Of a stretch of DNA of 64,000 bases, positions 1 to 8,348 are shown piece after piece. Numbering within the stretch: position 1 is the first letter of the stretch; the number at the start of each line of letters is the position of its first letter. Below the pieces are notes generated by a model, which saw only the letters and a list, made by a program, of their open reading frames with translations, searched no databases and was not told the origin of the DNA. Made by a program: the position numbers and the translations under genes. The stretch lies in assembly GCF_003326015.1 (NCBI RefSeq), contig NZ_CP023860.1:1550001-1614000 (forward strand). The letters run 5' to 3'. The stretch comes from Candidatus Thioglobus sp. NP1. Lineage in GTDB: Bacteria; Pseudomonadota; Gammaproteobacteria; PS1; Pseudothioglobaceae.

Positions 1-61
1 ATCAGCTGATTTATCTTCAAAAAAGAAACTAGTCGTAAAGCAAAAAGGTGTATTACTAATT

Positions 62-96
62 GTGGGAATATATGGTAGATAATGGTATAAAATGGT
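62..96 (+). promoter_or_regulatory. MraZ operator (four TGG repeats, 10-bp spacing)
   Basis: Four TGG elements start at 63, 73, 83 and 93, exactly one helical turn apart, directly in front of the mraZ start at 100. Known MraZ-binding repeats in enterobacteria are TGGG-type boxes with the same 10-bp period upstream of mraZ, so this is very likely the autoregulatory operator of the division cluster. The last box ends only four bases before the start codon and occupies the place where a Shine-Dalgarno sequence would be; none is visible. Confidence 0.75.
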
Positions 97-99
97 TTT

Positions 100-552
100 A
101 TGTTTCGTGGAATTCACCTCTTATCAATTGATGCAAAAGGAAGAATAAAGATTCCTATCCGACATCAAGAGCAAATTCATAAGTATTGCTCTGGACAAAT
201 GATTCTTAGCATTCATCCTGATGATGAGTGCTTAGTTCTATACCAACTTCCAGATTGGAAAATGCTTGAAAGAAAAATTGCTAAGCTACCCTCTTTAAAT
301 GTCCATTCTAAAAAACTCTCTAGAAAACTTATTGGGCATGCTCATGAATGCGATCTAGATAAGATTGGCAGAATCCTAATTCCTAATTCCCATAAAAATT
401 ATGCAAACTTAAAATCCAAAGCTATTTTAAGTGGTCAAGGCCATAGTTTTGAAATTTGGGATGAGGATCAATGGAAAATACAAATTGAAAAACTAGAAAG
501 ATTAAGTAATCAAATTGAGATACCTCAGGAAATTTTAAAGATTTCGTTGTAA
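100..552 (+). CDS. mraZ: Transcriptional regulator MraZ
   Basis: A 150-residue protein that starts MFRG, the hallmark of MraZ, and carries two SpoVT/AbrB-like beta domains, each with a DxxGR-type signature: DAKGRIKIP near residue 11 and DKIGRILIP near residue 86. MraZ is a DNA-binding repressor at the head of the division and cell wall cluster; it binds repeats in front of its own gene and is counteracted by RsmH in E. coli. Length matches the family (about 150). The gene is followed after three bases by rsmH, the standard order. The ATG at 100 is chosen because MFRG is the conserved N terminus. Confidence 0.95.
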   Translation: MFRGIHLLSIDAKGRIKIPIRHQEQIHKYCSGQMILSIHPDDECLVLYQLPDWKMLERKIAKLPSLNVHSKKLSRKLIGHAHECDLDKIGRILIPNSHKNYANLKSKAILSGQGHSFEIWDEDQWKIQIEKLERLSNQIEIPQEILKISL

Positions 553-555
553 TCC

Positions 556-1509
556 ATGAAATCGAATACAAAGACTGAAGCATTAAAAGAATCAAATCAT
601 CATGATTCAGTTCTTTTTAGAGAATCAATAGAGGGTCTTAATATTAAATCTGATGGAATTTATATTGATGCCACTCTTGGAAGAGGAGGACATACCAAAG
701 GAATTCTTGATAATCTTGGGAAATCTGGAAAAGTGATTGCGTTTGACCAGGATATTGATGCAATTAACTATGCAAAACTTAATCTTACTGATTCACGACT
801 TTCACTCATTCATAGTAATTTTTCAATGCTAGAAAATGAAATAATTAAATTAAATTTACATGGAAGAATTGATGGAATCTTAATGGATTTAGGTATTTCA
901 TCTCCACAAATAGATAATGCTGAAAGAGGATTTAGCTTTAATAAAGATGGGGCTCTTGATATGAGAATGGATCAAACCCAAAAATTAACTGCAGCTCAAT
1001 GGCTTAAAGAGAGCTCAGAGACTGAAATTGCAAATGCTCTTTATCAATACGGTGAAGAGAAAAGAAGTAGAATTATTGCTTCAAATATTAAAAAATATCA
1101 ACAAAATAATGATATTACTACAACGCTTGAATTGGCAAATCTAATAGCAAAAGTTGTAAAACCAGGCAAAAATAAGCATCCTGCTACACGTACTTTTCAA
1201 GCAATTAGAATCGTAGTTAATGACGAACTCATAAAATTATCCCAAGTACTTGAGCAAACTATTGGCACCCTCTCAGGCAATGGTCGACTTGCAGTAATTA
1301 GCTTTCACTCGTTAGAAGATCGTATTGTAAAACAATTTATTCATAAATATTCACGCCATAAAGCAGTTCCTAGAGGACTTCCTATTCCTAATAATCAGCA
1401 AGAAAAACTTATTCTCAAAGATTTATCAAAGATTAAGCCTTCCAGTGAAGAATTGCATACAAATAGAAGATCTAGAAGTGCCATCCTTAGATTAGTTGAA
1501 AAATGCTAG
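556..1509 (+). CDS. rsmH: 16S rRNA (cytosine(1402)-N(4))-methyltransferase
   Basis: RsmH (MraW) uses S-adenosylmethionine to N4-methylate C1402 of 16S rRNA in the decoding centre. The 317 residues contain the SAM-binding segment DATLGRGGHTKGIL near residue 38, the DLGISSPQ stretch near residue 111 and the C-terminal SFHSLEDRIVKQF motif, all diagnostic. Length is typical (about 310). It lies three bases after mraZ and its last seven bases overlap ftsL, so the genes are translationally linked. No defects seen. Confidence 0.96.
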   Translation: MKSNTKTEALKESNHHDSVLFRESIEGLNIKSDGIYIDATLGRGGHTKGILDNLGKSGKVIAFDQDIDAINYAKLNLTDSRLSLIHSNFSMLENEIIKLNLHGRIDGILMDLGISSPQIDNAERGFSFNKDGALDMRMDQTQKLTAAQWLKESSETEIANALYQYGEEKRSRIIASNIKKYQQNNDITTTLELANLIAKVVKPGKNKHPATRTFQAIRIVVNDELIKLSQVLEQTIGTLSGNGRLAVISFHSLEDRIVKQFIHKYSRHKAVPRGLPIPNNQQEKLILKDLSKIKPSSEELHTNRRSRSAILRLVEKC

Positions 1510-1778
1510 CAATTTTAAAAAAGACTTTCATTATTAATTCATTACTAATATTTTTAGTCGTTTTAATTTCAATTTTAACTATTCATTGGCATCATCAAAT
1601 GTATGAATTACATAATGAAGAGAAACTTGTTAGTAAAGAATATGAACACTTGAATGCAATAAATAGACAATTATTGATGGAATACTCTGAACTTGAAAGT
1701 GGTGTCCTGATTTATCAAAAATCAAAGCAAGACTTAAAGATGTTTGAGCCAATTAAGATAGATGAGGTATCAATATGA
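1503..1778 (+). CDS. ftsL: Cell division protein FtsL
   Basis: A small bitopic membrane protein of 91 residues: short cytoplasmic N terminus, one membrane segment (about residues 9-28, rich in I, L and V), then a periplasmic helix with leucine spacing expected of the FtsL/FtsB coiled coil. FtsL links FtsQ and FtsB to the FtsWI synthase at the septum. Sequence similarity across FtsL proteins is weak, so the call rests on size, topology and position between rsmH and ftsI. It overlaps rsmH by 7 bp and ftsI by an ATGA junction. Confidence 0.88.
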   Translation: MLAILKKTFIINSLLIFLVVLISILTIHWHHQMYELHNEEKLVSKEYEHLNAINRQLLMEYSELESGVLIYQKSKQDLKMFEPIKIDEVSI

Positions 1779-3628
1779 AACTCAAGCGAGTTCAGAATTA
1801 TAGTAATAGACAAGCACTAGTAAAAATTTGTTTTATTGCTATAGTTTTATTATTTATTTTCAGAGCTTTTACTATTTCTAATATTGAGGCAAATGACTCA
1901 GCCTTAAAGGTTATGGCGTCAAATAAATCAGAAAAAATATTCAATGAAAAAGCTATTAGAGGAAATATTCTTGATAGAGAAGGCAAAATTTTGGCAATAA
2001 ATTTAATTCATAAAAGAATAAATCTTGACCCAATGATTATCCAAGATGAGTATTTAGAGGCATTAGCAGAAGCTTTGATAGTTCCTGTGGATGAATTAAG
2101 AAAAACTATTGATAGTAAGAGAGCTAATAACCGTAAATATTTTATTGTTAAGAAAAATTTAAAAGTTACCGATCCAATTCTTAAAAATATTGCAAGATTA
2201 AAACAAAAAAAACAATGGTTAGATGTGTGTGAAATTAAATTTGTAAAACCCTCTAACACCCTTATGGATAAAGCTAAGCTTTTAATTAATATTAAGTTGC
2301 CAATGAAAGAAAAAATTGAAAAGAAGTCTTGTGGCAAAAAGATAATTGCAGGAGTTGCAGTTGAAACAAATGCTTTCAGGTACTATCCCAAAAAAGATAC
2401 TTTAGCACCATTGCTTGGCAAAACTAATACAGATAATTCTGGTGTATTTGGAATTGAGGCTGAATACGATCAATATTTAGCTGGAATAAATGGAATTAAA
2501 AAAATAACTGATAGTAAATCTAATTCTAATATCTATTATGAAAATGAAGTTATTAAGAAATTTAAAAATGGATTAGATATTAATTTAACTATTGATTCAG
2601 ATATCCAATTCCATGTTTTTAATGCAATAAAAGAGCAAGCAGAGTTTCATGAGGCAGATGCAGCCTCGGCTATTGTACTCTCACCAAATGGTGAAATACT
2701 TGCCCTAGCTAATTACCCCTCAACAAATCCAAATGATCAGCAAAAATATAGTGCTGATGACTATAGAAATCGTGTCTTTTCTGACAAGACTGAGCCTGGC
2801 TCAACAATGAAGCCATTTACTATGCTACTTGCTCTCGATAAAGGAGTAATTTCTGCCTCAAATGATGAATTAATCGATGTAACTGAAAGGGTTGGCAATA
2901 TAATGCCAGATGATAAATATTTTGAAATGACTATCAAATTAATTTTAGAGAAATCACATAATCTTGGAACTGTAAAGGTTGCTGAAAGACTTGAAAATGA
3001 GGATTTTTATAATTCTTGGGAAAAACTGGGATTTGGCAAATCATTAGGATTAATGCCAAGCTTAGAAAATCCAGGAATCCTAAGACATCATAGTAAATGG
3101 GGTATGAAGGATAAACGTTCATTGTCTTTTGGGCATGGACCTATGAATACTAATCTAGCACAGCTTGCAAGGGCATACCTTGTGTTTGCAAATGATGGGG
3201 GCTTACCATCACTCAAACTTATAAAAGACTCAAAGAATGAGCAAATTAAGCAGGTCTTTAGTCCTGAGTCTACAAAAAAAATTGCTGAAATACTTGATTC
3301 AGTAGCTTCTGATAATGGCTCTGGTTATCGAGCTGCAATAGAGGGTTATGATATAGCTGGAAAAACAGGTACTGCAGAAATGGTTATTGATGGAAAATAT
3401 AGTAAAGATGGAGCTAAACGTACATACTTTGTAGGTTTTTCTCCTGTTATCAACCCTAAGTATATTATGGCTGTTAGACTCGACTACCCTAAAAAATGCT
3501 ATGTTTCCTGGGATCCCACTCTAAGAAACCGATGTGAAGGGTCAAATTCTGCAGCTATGGCATTTAAAAGAGCAATGGAAAGAATACTTGTTAATGACCC
3601 AGAAATTGAGCCCAAGCTTGAGGGTTAA
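1775..3628 (+). CDS. ftsI: Peptidoglycan D,D-transpeptidase FtsI (PBP3)
   Basis: Septal class B penicillin-binding protein that cross-links new peptidoglycan at the division site. The 617 residues show one N-terminal membrane anchor (about residues 17-36), a PBP dimerisation domain opening with RGNILDREGKILA, and the transpeptidase domain with all three active-site motifs: STMK (nucleophile about Ser343), SHN (about 394) and KTGTA (about 530). It starts within the ftsL stop (ATGA). Its stop codon overlaps that of convergent dnaG by four bases (TTAA), and the usual next genes murE, murF and mraY are absent, so the cluster is split here. Confidence 0.95.
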   Translation: MKLKRVQNYSNRQALVKICFIAIVLLFIFRAFTISNIEANDSALKVMASNKSEKIFNEKAIRGNILDREGKILAINLIHKRINLDPMIIQDEYLEALAEALIVPVDELRKTIDSKRANNRKYFIVKKNLKVTDPILKNIARLKQKKQWLDVCEIKFVKPSNTLMDKAKLLINIKLPMKEKIEKKSCGKKIIAGVAVETNAFRYYPKKDTLAPLLGKTNTDNSGVFGIEAEYDQYLAGINGIKKITDSKSNSNIYYENEVIKKFKNGLDINLTIDSDIQFHVFNAIKEQAEFHEADAASAIVLSPNGEILALANYPSTNPNDQQKYSADDYRNRVFSDKTEPGSTMKPFTMLLALDKGVISASNDELIDVTERVGNIMPDDKYFEMTIKLILEKSHNLGTVKVAERLENEDFYNSWEKLGFGKSLGLMPSLENPGILRHHSKWGMKDKRSLSFGHGPMNTNLAQLARAYLVFANDGGLPSLKLIKDSKNEQIKQVFSPESTKKIAEILDSVASDNGSGYRAAIEGYDIAGKTGTAEMVIDGKYSKDGAKRTYFVGFSPVINPKYIMAVRLDYPKKCYVSWDPTLRNRCEGSNSAAMAFKRAMERILVNDPEIEPKLEG

Positions 3629-5439
3629 GTCTTTTTGCTTGAATTAGAATTACTCTTTCCTTTCATAATATTTTCCATTACTACTTTTTGTTCTTCATAG
3701 GTTTTTGCTTCAGAAATAGATGCTTTTGTTGATTTTCTTTCATGAAATTTCTCAGCAGCTGTGAGAGTATAGCTAAATTCTTCTTTCGCCTCATATTCAC
3801 TAAGAAATGGCTCCAAAACACTAAGTTCTTCTAATCTTGAAAAGATTCGAGGTTTGGATTTGTAGGGCATAAGAAGTGCGTCCTTGGACAAATCTGTTTC
3901 AACTTGGGAATAACGAATTAACTCAACTAATACATCTGAATTTGGAAGTCTTCTTGCCCTCTCTTCAATTACACTAGAAGATTCAGTTTCATTAACTATT
4001 GAGGGGTAATTTATAACGCATGAAATCATTCTTGACATCAAGCTCTTCATGCTTGAGACAGAAGAAGGGATTATCTTTTTTTGAAATGATTGATCTGACC
4101 AACTCAGATTCTCCTCAGAAACTTGACGCTCATTCGGAGGATTTTGCGCTAATGCTTTTTCTACTTGATCAATTTTTTGACCTACTTCTTGGGCCACTCC
4201 CTCTACTAATTGTTGACGATAAGTAGGATAAGTAACTAAATTTATTAATTCAGCAGTTTTTTCTAAAAAAAGAGTTTTTCCTTCAATTGTATTGAAAGGT
4301 ACCTTAGCTTTAATATGATCAAACAAAAAACTTGATAAGGTTTGAGCATCATTAATTCTCTTAGAAAAGGATTTTACTGACTCACGTTTAATTAAAGTAT
4401 CTGGATCTTCACCATTTGGCAGAATCAAAAACTTAATTAGTAATCCTGCTGTAATTGCTGGTAATGATGTCTTTAGTGCCTTCCATGCTGCATCTCTTCC
4501 TGCTTTATCGCCATCAAAGCAAAAGACAATTGTTTCTGCAGAGCGGGATAAAACTTGCAAGTGGGCTGGAGTAGTAGCTGTTCCAAGAGTAGCCACCACA
4601 CTTGTTATTCCTTGTTGATGAAGAGCAATTACGTCCATGTAACCTTCAACAACTAAAATATAATCAATCCTTCTACTATATTTGCGACAATGATATAAAC
4701 CATAAAGTTCTTTTGATTTAGAAAAAAGTGGAGTTTCAGGAGAATTGAGATATTTTGGATTATCCTTGTCAGAAAGAACCCTCCCTCCGAATCCAATAAC
4801 GTTCCCCTTAGTATTATGAATAGGGAACATTAAGCGATCTCGAAAACGATCATAGTAATCACTCTCTTTATCTTTTTTTGCTACAAGTAATCCCATAACT
4901 TCAAGATCATGAACATTCTCATCACTTCTTTTAAAGTCATCATAAAGATTCGTCCATCCAGGGGGAGCGAAGCCAAGCTCAAATCTTTTAGCAATACTTC
5001 CACTTATTCCTCGCTTCTTAGCATAATCAACAACTTTCTTTTTTGCTGCAGAATTTTTTAACTGGCTCTGATAAAAATCACTTACTTCAGACATCAATTT
5101 ATTGAAGCGCTTAAATCTAGAATCAACTGGCTTAGCAGTTTGATCATATACAACTGAAACACCAGATTCACCAGCAACCGTTTCTATAGCCTCAACAAAA
5201 GCAAGATGATCAAACTTCATTATAAAATCTATTATTCCACCACTCTCACCACAGCCAAAACAGTGGTATATTTGTTTAGTTGGTACAACGGTAAAAGATG
5301 GAGTTTTCTCCTCATGGAAGGGGCAACAGGCTTTATAGTCCTTTCCTGCCTTCTTTAAAGGCACACGCTTATTAATTAGACCAACAATATCTACTCTATT
5401 GGGCAAATCATTGATAAAATCTCTGTCAATAAATGGCAT
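3625..5439 (-). CDS. dnaG: DNA primase DnaG
   Basis: DnaG synthesises RNA primers at the replication fork together with DnaB helicase. The 604 residues contain the N-terminal zinc-ribbon (CPFHEEKTPSF followed by HCFGCGESG), the TOPRIM catalytic core with the acidic residues in VVEGYMDVIAL and FCFDGDKAGRDAAW, and a longer C-terminal helicase-binding region that is less conserved. Length is normal (E. coli 581). The common rpsU-dnaG-rpoD arrangement is missing: the neighbours are ftsI (convergent, 4-bp overlap) and a divergent acyltransferase gene. Confidence 0.96.
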   Translation of the reverse strand: MPFIDRDFINDLPNRVDIVGLINKRVPLKKAGKDYKACCPFHEEKTPSFTVVPTKQIYHCFGCGESGGIIDFIMKFDHLAFVEAIETVAGESGVSVVYDQTAKPVDSRFKRFNKLMSEVSDFYQSQLKNSAAKKKVVDYAKKRGISGSIAKRFELGFAPPGWTNLYDDFKRSDENVHDLEVMGLLVAKKDKESDYYDRFRDRLMFPIHNTKGNVIGFGGRVLSDKDNPKYLNSPETPLFSKSKELYGLYHCRKYSRRIDYILVVEGYMDVIALHQQGITSVVATLGTATTPAHLQVLSRSAETIVFCFDGDKAGRDAAWKALKTSLPAITAGLLIKFLILPNGEDPDTLIKRESVKSFSKRINDAQTLSSFLFDHIKAKVPFNTIEGKTLFLEKTAELINLVTYPTYRQQLVEGVAQEVGQKIDQVEKALAQNPPNERQVSEENLSWSDQSFQKKIIPSSVSSMKSLMSRMISCVINYPSIVNETESSSVIEERARRLPNSDVLVELIRYSQVETDLSKDALLMPYKSKPRIFSRLEELSVLEPFLSEYEAKEEFSYTLTAAEKFHERKSTKASISEAKTYEEQKVVMENIMKGKSNSNSSKKT

Positions 5440-5480
5440 AATTTATAAGGTTATTTTTACTTTCATTTCTTTTTATTTTA

Positions 5481-6386
5481 ATGTTAAAAATCGAATTTAT
5501 TCACCCTAAATTTTATCCAACCTGGATATTAATTCTACTAATGCGAATTGGAGTTTTTATTCCTTTTCAATTTCAAGTCATTCTTGGTAAGGTAATCGGT
5601 AAGTTAATCTATCCTTTTATGAAAAAATTACGGAAAACTGCATACTCTAATATCTCCAATTGTTTTCCTGAGAAAAAACAGCCACAGGTTACTTTGCTTG
5701 TTAAACAACACTTTGATGCAATTGGGATTAGTCTTTTTGAGACTGCAAATGCCTATTATGGAAGCGATAGAAAAATTAAAAAATTATTATCTATTAGTAA
5801 TAAACATTTCTTCTCTGATGCCCTTAAGGATGAAGGAGGAATAATCTTACTATGCTCACATTTTATGCCACTAATGCTAGGAAGCCGTGCTTTACTTCTT
5901 GAAAATACTATTGCTAATGTTTATCGACCTCAAAATAATAAATTATTTGACAAAGTTATGGTTAAAGGATATACAAGAAATGGTGCTGTAATGATTAAAA
6001 GTAAAGATACAAGGTCAATCTTAAAGGCAATTAAAAATAGTCTTCCAATCTGGTATGCTCCCGACCAAGATCTAGGAATCAATAATAGTGTTTTTGCACC
6101 TTTATTTGGAATAGAAACTGCGACAGCTTCTGCAACAGCAAGACTTGCAAAAAATAATAATACTAGAGTTATTCCATACAGTTTTATAAGAACTAAACAT
6201 GGCTATGAAATGTCATTTGACAAACCAATTAAAAACTATCCCTCTAATGATCCTATTAAGGATGCAACAACAACCAATAAAATTCTAGAAAATCAAATAA
6301 TTAAAGCTCCTGAGCAATATTTATGGATTCATCGTCGCTTTAAAACAAGGCCTGATGGTCAAGAAAATTTTTATAATGATATGTAA
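5481..6386 (+). CDS. Lipid A acyltransferase, LpxL/HtrB family (catalytic acid replaced)
   Basis: A 301-residue inner-membrane member of the lysophospholipid acyltransferase superfamily that adds a secondary acyl chain to Kdo2-lipid IV-A. The N-terminal membrane helix, YRPQNN, WYAPDQD and the C-terminal block EQYLWIHRRFKTRP match LpxL closely. In E. coli LpxL the catalytic pair is a His and a Glu five residues on; here His127 is kept (SHFMPLMLG) but the Glu position is Met132. This may mean altered or lost activity, or a relocated acid. It is divergent from dnaG, with 41 bases between them. Family assignment is firm, activity is uncertain, and I therefore give no gene symbol. Confidence 0.85.
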   Translation: MLKIEFIHPKFYPTWILILLMRIGVFIPFQFQVILGKVIGKLIYPFMKKLRKTAYSNISNCFPEKKQPQVTLLVKQHFDAIGISLFETANAYYGSDRKIKKLLSISNKHFFSDALKDEGGIILLCSHFMPLMLGSRALLLENTIANVYRPQNNKLFDKVMVKGYTRNGAVMIKSKDTRSILKAIKNSLPIWYAPDQDLGINNSVFAPLFGIETATASATARLAKNNNTRVIPYSFIRTKHGYEMSFDKPIKNYPSNDPIKDATTTNKILENQIIKAPEQYLWIHRRFKTRPDGQENFYNDM

Positions 6387-6403
6387 TAATATCCCATTAG
6401 AAA

Positions 6404-6432
6404 TAGAACAATTCAAAAAATTAGCGTATAAT
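6404..6432 (+). promoter_or_regulatory. Candidate rpsO promoter
   Basis: A perfect TATAAT at 6427-6432, preceded by GCG, lies 37 bases before the rpsO start. The -35 region (TAGAAC at 6404-6409, 17-base spacer) is weak. The 11-mer GCGTATAATTC recurs at 32163-32173 in front of the ZnuA-like gene, and its last nine bases recur before tRNA-Leu. Confidence 0.55.
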
Positions 6433-6469
6433 TCATTTTTTTATTTTTAATCACATATAACATCTTATT

Positions 6470-6730
6470 ATGTCAATTGATACACAAGCGATTATTAAAG
6501 AATACCAAAAAGACGCCTCTGATACTGGCTCAGTTGATGTTCAGGTTGCCCTATTAACAGCTAGAATTAAACATTTAACAGAGCATTTTCAGACTCATAA
6601 AAAAGATCATCACTCTAGAAGAGGTCTGCTTCGTTTAGTATCTCAGCGTAAAAAATTACTTACTTATATTAAGAATAGTGATATCAATTCATATGCAAAT
6701 TTAATTTCACGCTTAGGTTTAAGAAAATAA
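6470..6730 (+). CDS. rpsO: 30S ribosomal protein S15
   Basis: S15 is a primary 16S rRNA-binding protein that nucleates the platform of the small subunit. The 86 residues (family 88-89) include the invariant [12 protein letters not shown] segment ([18 protein letters not shown]) and the ending IERLGLR-like SRLGLRK. It is transcribed alone: a TATAAT box lies upstream and a strong intrinsic terminator follows. The usual partners truB and pnp are not adjacent. Confidence 0.97.
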   Translation: MSIDTQAIIKEYQKDASDTGSVDVQVALLTARIKHLTEHFQTHKKDHHSRRGLLRLVSQRKKLLTYIKNSDINSYANLISRLGLRK

Positions 6731-6749
6731 GTGATAAGCTGGAATTAAT

Positions 6750-6778
6750 AAAAGCCCCTATTTTGGGGCTTTTTTTTT
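6750..6778 (+). terminator. Rho-independent terminator of rpsO
   Basis: Perfect 8-bp stem, AAAGCCCC (6751-6758) pairing with GGGGCTTT (6765-6772), six-base loop, then a run of T residues to 6778. It lies 20 bases after the rpsO stop and 22 bases before prfB. Confidence 0.93.
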
Positions 6779-6800
6779 GTTTTCAGATTAAAATAGCATT

Positions 6801-7895
6801 ATGGAACTATCAGCTAATTACCAAAAAATATCTGAACTCAAAGAACGTTTGAGTGTTTTATCAATGCATTTAGTTGTTGATGAGAAGAGAGATCGCTTAG
6901 ATGAGGTAAGACTTGAGTTAGAAAATTCTGAAATTTGGTCTGATCCAGATAAAGCTCAATCTCTAGGGAAAGAAAAGGTTAAGTTAGAAAATCTTTGCAA
7001 AGCATTTTCCCAATCTTCAAGCATTCTAAATGATGCAAAAGAGTTACTTGTTTTGTCTGAAAGTGAAAATGATGAAGATGCTGTAAATGGAATAATTTTT
7101 GATTTAAATGAAATAGAAAAAATAATTTCTCAATATGAGTTTGAGAGAATGTTTAGTGGTGAAATGGATCAAAATTCTGCTTATCTTGATATCCAATCAG
7201 GTTCAGGTGGAACAGAAGCACAAGATTGGGCTGAAATGATATTAAGAATGTATTTACGGTGGGGCGAAAAACATAACTTCAAAGTCAAACTGATGGAGGT
7301 TTCTCCTGGAGAAGTTGCTGGAATAAAATCTGCGACAATACATTTTGATGGATCTTATGCATTTGGTTGGCTTCGAAGCGAAATAGGAATTCATCGCTTA
7401 GTTAGAAAGTCGCCTTATAATGCCAATGGGAAAAGGCATACCTCATTTTCATCAGTATTTGTTTCTCCAGAAGTTGATGATGAAATTGATATAGATATTA
7501 ACCCCTCTGAACTTCGTATTGACACTTATCGAGCATCGGGTGCAGGTGGTCAGCATGTTAATAAAACTGAGTCTGCAGTTAGAATTACACATTTACCAAC
7601 TTCCACTGTGGTTCAGTGTCAAGATGGAAGATCGCAACATGCTAACAAAGACCAAGCAATGAAGCAATTAAAATCAAAACTTTATGAACTTGAAATGCAG
7701 AAAAGAAATAGCGAAAAACAAGATCTTGAGGACTTAAAATCTGATATCGGATGGGGTCATCAGATTCGCTCATATGTCCTTGATCAATCTCGTATTAAAG
7801 ATTTACGAACGGGCATCGAAAGTAGTAATACTCAAGACGTTCTTGATGGCAATTTAGATCAATTTATAGAGGCAAGTTTAAAAGCAGGACTATAA
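6801..7895 (+). CDS. prfB: Peptide chain release factor 2 (no programmed frameshift)
   Basis: RF2 ends translation at UGA and UAA. The 364 residues align from end to end with E. coli RF2, with the GGQ hydrolysis motif in [12 protein letters not shown] and the family C terminus [10 protein letters not shown]. Two points stand out. The gene is one open frame: at the place of the usual in-frame UGA after codon 25 there is HLVVDEK with no stop, so frameshift autoregulation is absent. The stop-codon-reading tripeptide is SPY (RKSPYNANG) where E. coli has SPF. Start ATG 6801 gives the same N-terminal length as other RF2 proteins. Confidence 0.96.
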   Translation: MELSANYQKISELKERLSVLSMHLVVDEKRDRLDEVRLELENSEIWSDPDKAQSLGKEKVKLENLCKAFSQSSSILNDAKELLVLSESENDEDAVNGIIFDLNEIEKIISQYEFERMFSGEMDQNSAYLDIQSGSGGTEAQDWAEMILRMYLRWGEKHNFKVKLMEVSPGEVAGIKSATIHFDGSYAFGWLRSEIGIHRLVRKSPYNANGKRHTSFSSVFVSPEVDDEIDIDINPSELRIDTYRASGAGGQHVNKTESAVRITHLPTSTVVQCQDGRSQHANKDQAMKQLKSKLYELEMQKRNSEKQDLEDLKSDIGWGHQIRSYVLDQSRIKDLRTGIESSNTQDVLDGNLDQFIEASLKAGL

Positions 7896-7967
7896 AAATT
7901 AAGCTTCATATATTCAAGATGCATTGGTAAAATTGATTTTATAAGGAATATTGGCTTAAAAAACTAT

Positions 7968-8348
7968 ATGAGTGCTTTAGATAAAATCCAATTTAATGAT
8001 AAGGGTCTCGTACCTGTTGTTACTCAAGATTTCTCATCTAATGAGATTCTAATGATGGCTTGGATGAATAAAGAAGCGCTAACACTCTCAGTAAAAACTA
8101 AAAAGGCGGTTTACTTCTCAAGATCTAGGGAAAAACTCTGGTTCAAAGGTGAAGAGTCTGGGAATACTCAGCAAATAATTGAAATTTTTACTGACTGTGA
8201 TAAGGATGTAATTTTGCTAAAGGTCAATCAAAAAGGTGGCATTGCCTGTCACACTGGTCGTGCTAATTGTTTTTTTAATAAGCTAGAAAATGATAAATGG
8301 ATAAGTATTTCAGAAGTCATAAAGGATCCTAAAGAAATATATGGATAA
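7968..8348 (+). CDS. hisI: Phosphoribosyl-AMP cyclohydrolase
   Basis: HisI opens the purine ring of phosphoribosyl-AMP, the third step of histidine synthesis. The 126-residue protein carries the signature segments MAWMNKEAL, YFSRSREKLWFKGEESGN, the metal-binding DCDKDVIL and the CHTGRANCFF stretch whose cysteines and histidine bind zinc. HisI and HisE are separate proteins here, overlapping by 8 bp, rather than the fused HisIE of enterobacteria. Other his genes are not in the window. Confidence 0.95.
   Translation: MSALDKIQFNDKGLVPVVTQDFSSNEILMMAWMNKEALTLSVKTKKAVYFSRSREKLWFKGEESGNTQQIIEIFTDCDKDVILLKVNQKGGIACHTGRANCFFNKLENDKWISISEVIKDPKEIYG

Noticed and set aside
6865-6900. Programmed +1 frameshift site expected in prfB
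   Set aside because: I looked for an in-frame UGA with a slippery CUU near codon 25; the frame is open and no such site exists.
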